A stretch of DNA of 8,245 nucleotides from JAGXQV01 sp041674485 (lineage in GTDB: Bacteria; Pseudomonadota; Gammaproteobacteria; Burkholderiales; Sulfuricellaceae). Position 1 is the first letter of the stretch; each line of letters opens with the position of its first letter. The stretch spans positions 1 to 8,245 of the forward strand of contig JBAYVP010000242.1 in NCBI GenBank assembly GCA_041674485.1. Direction: 5' to 3'. Under the pieces are notes generated by a model that worked only from the letters and a program-made list of their open reading frames with translations, was not told the DNA's origin and ran no database searches. Of the stretch, positions 6,367 to 8,245 are shown piece after piece. The position numbers and the translations under genes were made by a program.

Positions 6367-7659
6367 ATGACGAAGAACGTGGTGGTAATCGGCACCCAGT
6401 GGGGGGACGAAGGCAAGGGTAAGATCGTGGATTGGCTGACGGATCACGCCCAGTGCGTGGTGCGTTTCCAGGGCGGGCACAATGCCGGCCACACGCTGGT
6501 GGTGAATGGCAAGAAAACCGTATTGCATCTGATTCCTTCCGGCATCCTGCGCCAGAATGTGGATTGCTTTATCGGCAACGGCGTGGTGATTTCGCCCCAG
6601 GCCTTGCTGGAAGAAATGGGCACTCTGGACGCCGCCGGCGTGTCGGTGCCGGGCCGCCTGCATATTTCCGAGGCCTGCCCGGTCATCATGCCGCATCATA
6701 TTGCGCTGGACCAGGCGCGCGAAGCCGCCAAGGGCGCCGGCAAGATCGGCACCACCGGGCGCGGCATCGGCCCAGCCTACGAGGACAAAGTGTCGCGGCG
6801 CGGCATTCGTATGCAGGACTTGTTCCATCGCGAGCGCTTCGCCGCCAAGCTGGGCGAAGTGCTGGATTACCACAATTTCGTGCTGAAAAATTATTTTCAC
6901 GCCGAGCCGGTGGATTTCCAGAAAACCCTGGAAGAAACCTTGGCTCTGGCGGAAAAAATCAAGCCTATGGTGGCGGACGTGCCGCGCTTGCTGTTCGATG
7001 CCGGCAAAGCCGGCAAGCATATCCTGTTCGAAGGCGCGCAGGGCACTCTGTTGGATATCGACCACGGTACTTATCCGTTCGTCACGTCGAGCAACTGCGT
7101 CGCTTCCAATGCCGCCACCGGCAGCGGCGTTGGGCCGCAGGCGCTAAGCTACGTGCTGGGAATCACCAAGGCTTACACCACCCGCGTCGGTTCCGGGCCG
7201 TTCCCCACCGAATTGTGCGACGACAACGGCAAGCATCTGGCGGAGCGTGGCAACGAATTCGGCGCGACCACCGGTCGCGCGCGCCGTTGCGGCTGGTTCG
7301 ACGCGGCAGCATTGAAGCGCTCCATCCAGATCAACGGCGTCACCGGCCTGTGCGTCACCAAACTGGATGTGCTGGATGGCTTGGAAACCATACGCCTGGC
7401 CGTCGGCTACAAACTGGACGGCGTAACTTGCGACATCCTGCCGTCGGGCGCCGAAGCGCTGGCGCAGTGCGAGCCGGTCTACGAAGAAATGCCGGGCTGG
7501 AAAGACAGCACAGTAGGTGTCAAGCATTTCGACCAACTGCCGCAGGCGGCCAAGAATTATTTGAAACGCATGGAAGCCGTGTGCGAAGTGCCGATAGCCA
7601 TCATTTCCACCGGCCCCGACCGGGAAGAAACCATAGTGTTGCATCACCCGTTTGAATAA
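6367..7659 (+). CDS. purA: Adenylosuccinate synthetase PurA
   Basis: PurA joins IMP and aspartate using GTP to give adenylosuccinate, the first committed step from IMP to AMP. The 430-residue protein has the usual bacterial length and all signatures. GTQWGDEGKGK is at 9-19 (catalytic Asp14), GGHNAGHT at 36-43 (catalytic His42) and GTTGRGIGPAY at 128-138. GATTGRARRCGWFD lies at 299-312 (aspartate and IMP loop), TKLD at 331-334 (guanine recognition) and STGPDR near the C-terminus. AAGGA at 6353-6357, nine bases before the ATG, supports the start. It follows hisZ by 22 nt and is the last gene of the operon. A long inverted repeat begins one base after its stop, followed by an intrinsic terminator. 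Confidence 0.99.
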   Translation: MTKNVVVIGTQWGDEGKGKIVDWLTDHAQCVVRFQGGHNAGHTLVVNGKKTVLHLIPSGILRQNVDCFIGNGVVISPQALLEEMGTLDAAGVSVPGRLHISEACPVIMPHHIALDQAREAAKGAGKIGTTGRGIGPAYEDKVSRRGIRMQDLFHRERFAAKLGEVLDYHNFVLKNYFHAEPVDFQKTLEETLALAEKIKPMVADVPRLLFDAGKAGKHILFEGAQGTLLDIDHGTYPFVTSSNCVASNAATGSGVGPQALSYVLGITKAYTTRVGSGPFPTELCDDNGKHLAERGNEFGATTGRARRCGWFDAAALKRSIQINGVTGLCVTKLDVLDGLETIRLAVGYKLDGVTCDILPSGAEALAQCEPVYEEMPGWKDSTVGVKHFDQLPQAAKNYLKRMEAVCEVPIAIISTGPDREETIVLHHPFE

Positions 7660-7660
7660 T

Positions 7661-7822
7661 ATGCCTTGCGCGGGGGAAATTGTCCGGTTGGATTGCCCCC
7701 AGCGGGCGCACTGCCGCGTTGCAAATTGCTTGCGTGAGAACGACCACGCGGCACAATTTGCGCCTTGCATTGCATCCCGCTGGGAACAATCCAATCCGGA
7801 CAATTTCCCCCGCGCAAGGCAT
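7661..7822. repeat. 162-bp near-palindromic inverted repeat after purA
   Basis: The outermost 27 bases (7661-7687) are a perfect reverse complement of 7796-7822. Pairing continues, with one bulged base (7795) and a two-base mismatch, to 7706/7776, so the outer stem is about 45 bp. After a symmetrical 14-by-14 unpaired stretch, GCAAATTG (7721-7728) pairs with CAATTTGC (7754-7761), and GCGTG (7732-7736) with CACGC (7745-7749), around a GAGAACGA-type loop. The whole element is therefore one nested hairpin. No target-site duplication is evident and no protein is encoded. It may be a MITE-like element or an RNA processing structure at the 3' end of the purA mRNA. Confidence 0.85.
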
Positions 7823-7857
7823 AAAAAACGGCTGGTCGAAAGACCAGCCGTTTTTTT
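7823..7857 (+). terminator. Rho-independent terminator of the hfq-purA operon
   Basis: A perfect 15-bp stem, AAAAAACGGCTGGTC (7823-7837) with GACCAGCCGTTTTTT (7842-7856), closes on a GAAA tetraloop (7838-7841) and ends in seven T residues. The A run on the left side makes it usable from the minus strand as well. It is the first clear terminator after purA and so defines the probable 3' end of the operon. Confidence 0.95.
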
Positions 7858-7905
7858 GTGGGCGAATGTTTCCTAAGCCGGACTAGCCGGAAGCCAACAG
7901 AATGC

Positions 7906-7982
7906 AGGGTGGATAAGCGAAGCGCATCCACCGAACGGTGTCCCGGAATGCTCAGGTGGATGCGCTGCCGCTTATCCACCCT
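7906..7982. repeat. GGGTGGATAAGCG-type dispersed inverted repeat
   Basis: The left arm GGGTGGATAAGCG, AA, GCGCATCCACC (7907-7932) pairs with the right arm GGTGGATGCGC, TGC, CGCTTATCCACCC (7955-7981). Each arm is 24 paired bases with a small internal loop (AA against TGC), and the loop is 22 nt. One more A-T pair can be added outside (7906/7982). The sequence resembles an intergenic repeat (GGGTGGATAAGCG ... GCGCATCCACC) that I have seen in many proteobacterial genomes. No adjacent T run, so not an intrinsic terminator. Confidence 0.8.
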
Positions 7983-8105
7983 ACCAAGTCGAACTACCCG
8001 GAGAGCCGTGCCAATTGATCGCTCCCACGCTCCGGCGCTCATCGTTACACACATCTTTGCAAGCAATAACTGCTGCTCAGGTCTATGCAAAAAGACAGCG
8101 TAAAG

Positions 8106-8131
8106 CCCCTCTCCCGCAGGCGGGAGAGGGG
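8106..8131. repeat. REP-like hairpin, first copy
   Basis: CCCCTCTCCCGC (8106-8117) and GCGGGAGAGGGG (8120-8131) form a 12-bp stem around AG. It is followed by the tail TTGGGGTGAGGG (8132-8143), the typical continuation of a widespread proteobacterial intergenic repeat. It is paired with an inverted copy at 8182-8220. Confidence 0.8.
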
Positions 8132-8181
8132 TTGGGGTGAGGGACGTTGCACATAGTCAACGCCTTACCGAAGCGCAAACA

Positions 8182-8220
8182 CCCTCATCCCCGGCCCTTC
8201 TCCCGCCTGCGGGAGAAGGG
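8182..8220. repeat. REP-like hairpin, second copy in inverted orientation
   Basis: The tail CCCTCATCCCCGG (8182-8194) precedes CCCTTCTCCCGC (8195-8206), which pairs with GCGGGAGAAGGG (8209-8220) around CT. It is the reverse complement of the 8106-8143 copy with a few differences. The two could therefore also pair with each other into one long stem. The spacer holds a small CGTTG/CAACG hairpin (8145-8149, 8158-8162). Confidence 0.8.
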
Positions 8221-8245
8221 AGCAAACCTGCGCTCGCCTCTGCCC

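Larger units (their letters stand above)
7858..8245. other. Gene-free repeat-rich intergenic region
   Basis: From the terminator to the end of the window no open frame resembles a protein. Two different inverted-repeat families occupy 7906-7982 and 8106-8220 and are listed separately. The segment 7983-8105 between them holds no structure I can support. No tRNA, att site or origin-like cluster is visible. Confidence 0.6.

Noticed and set aside
6432..7655. Plus-strand open frame of 407 codons in another frame within purA
   Set aside because: It is an Arg-rich frame-shifted reading of purA, which is complete and fully conserved in its own frame.
7652..7876. Short plus-strand open frame across the long palindrome and terminator
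   Set aside because: It runs through the inverted repeat and the intrinsic terminator, has no Shine-Dalgarno and no protein-like pattern.
7661..8220. CRISPR array
   Set aside because: The repeats are palindromic, of different families and irregularly spaced; no regular direct repeat with unique spacers is present.

Overview
The window looks like chromosomal DNA of a betaproteobacterium. Seven co-oriented plus-strand genes run in the order hfq, hflX, hflK, hflC, a DUF2065 gene, hisZ and purA. This is a familiar betaproteobacterial arrangement, and the short 80-residue Hfq with a YKHAIST Sm2 motif fits it. The genus cannot be read from the sequence. The dispersed inverted repeats on both sides resemble those common in Nitrosomonadales-type genomes, but that is inference.

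Layout. Positions 1-422 hold no gene that I can support. They contain a REP-like inverted repeat (32-119), two small inverted repeats and three copies of a TGTAC(C)TAG box in fairly AT-rich DNA. A Fic-domain gene follows on the minus strand (423-1193, possibly starting at 1304). The segment 1194-1494 is the divergent upstream region of fic and hfq. The operon spans 1495-7659 with gaps of at most 22 nt and two overlaps, one at hfq/hflX and one at hflK/hflC. Positions 7660-8245 are gene-free. They hold a 162-bp near-palindrome that starts one base after the purA stop, a strong intrinsic terminator (7823-7857), and members of two further inverted-repeat families.

How the genes fit together. Hfq is the sRNA chaperone and HflX a ribosome-rescue GTPase. 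HflK and HflC form the SPFH complex that surrounds the FtsH protease in the inner membrane. The DUF2065 protein is a two-helix membrane peptide inserted directly after hflC. HisZ is the regulatory subunit of ATP phosphoribosyltransferase, and PurA makes adenylosuccinate from IMP. Overlaps and short gaps suggest one transcript ending at 7823-7857. The operon therefore joins RNA and protein quality control to two steps of purine and histidine metabolism.

I do not see a clear new multi-gene system. The items most worth checking are the Fic protein, whose catalytic histidine is Gln while the following loop reads DGNKR, the long palindrome glued to the end of purA, and the bracketing of a conserved operon by several unrelated repeat families.
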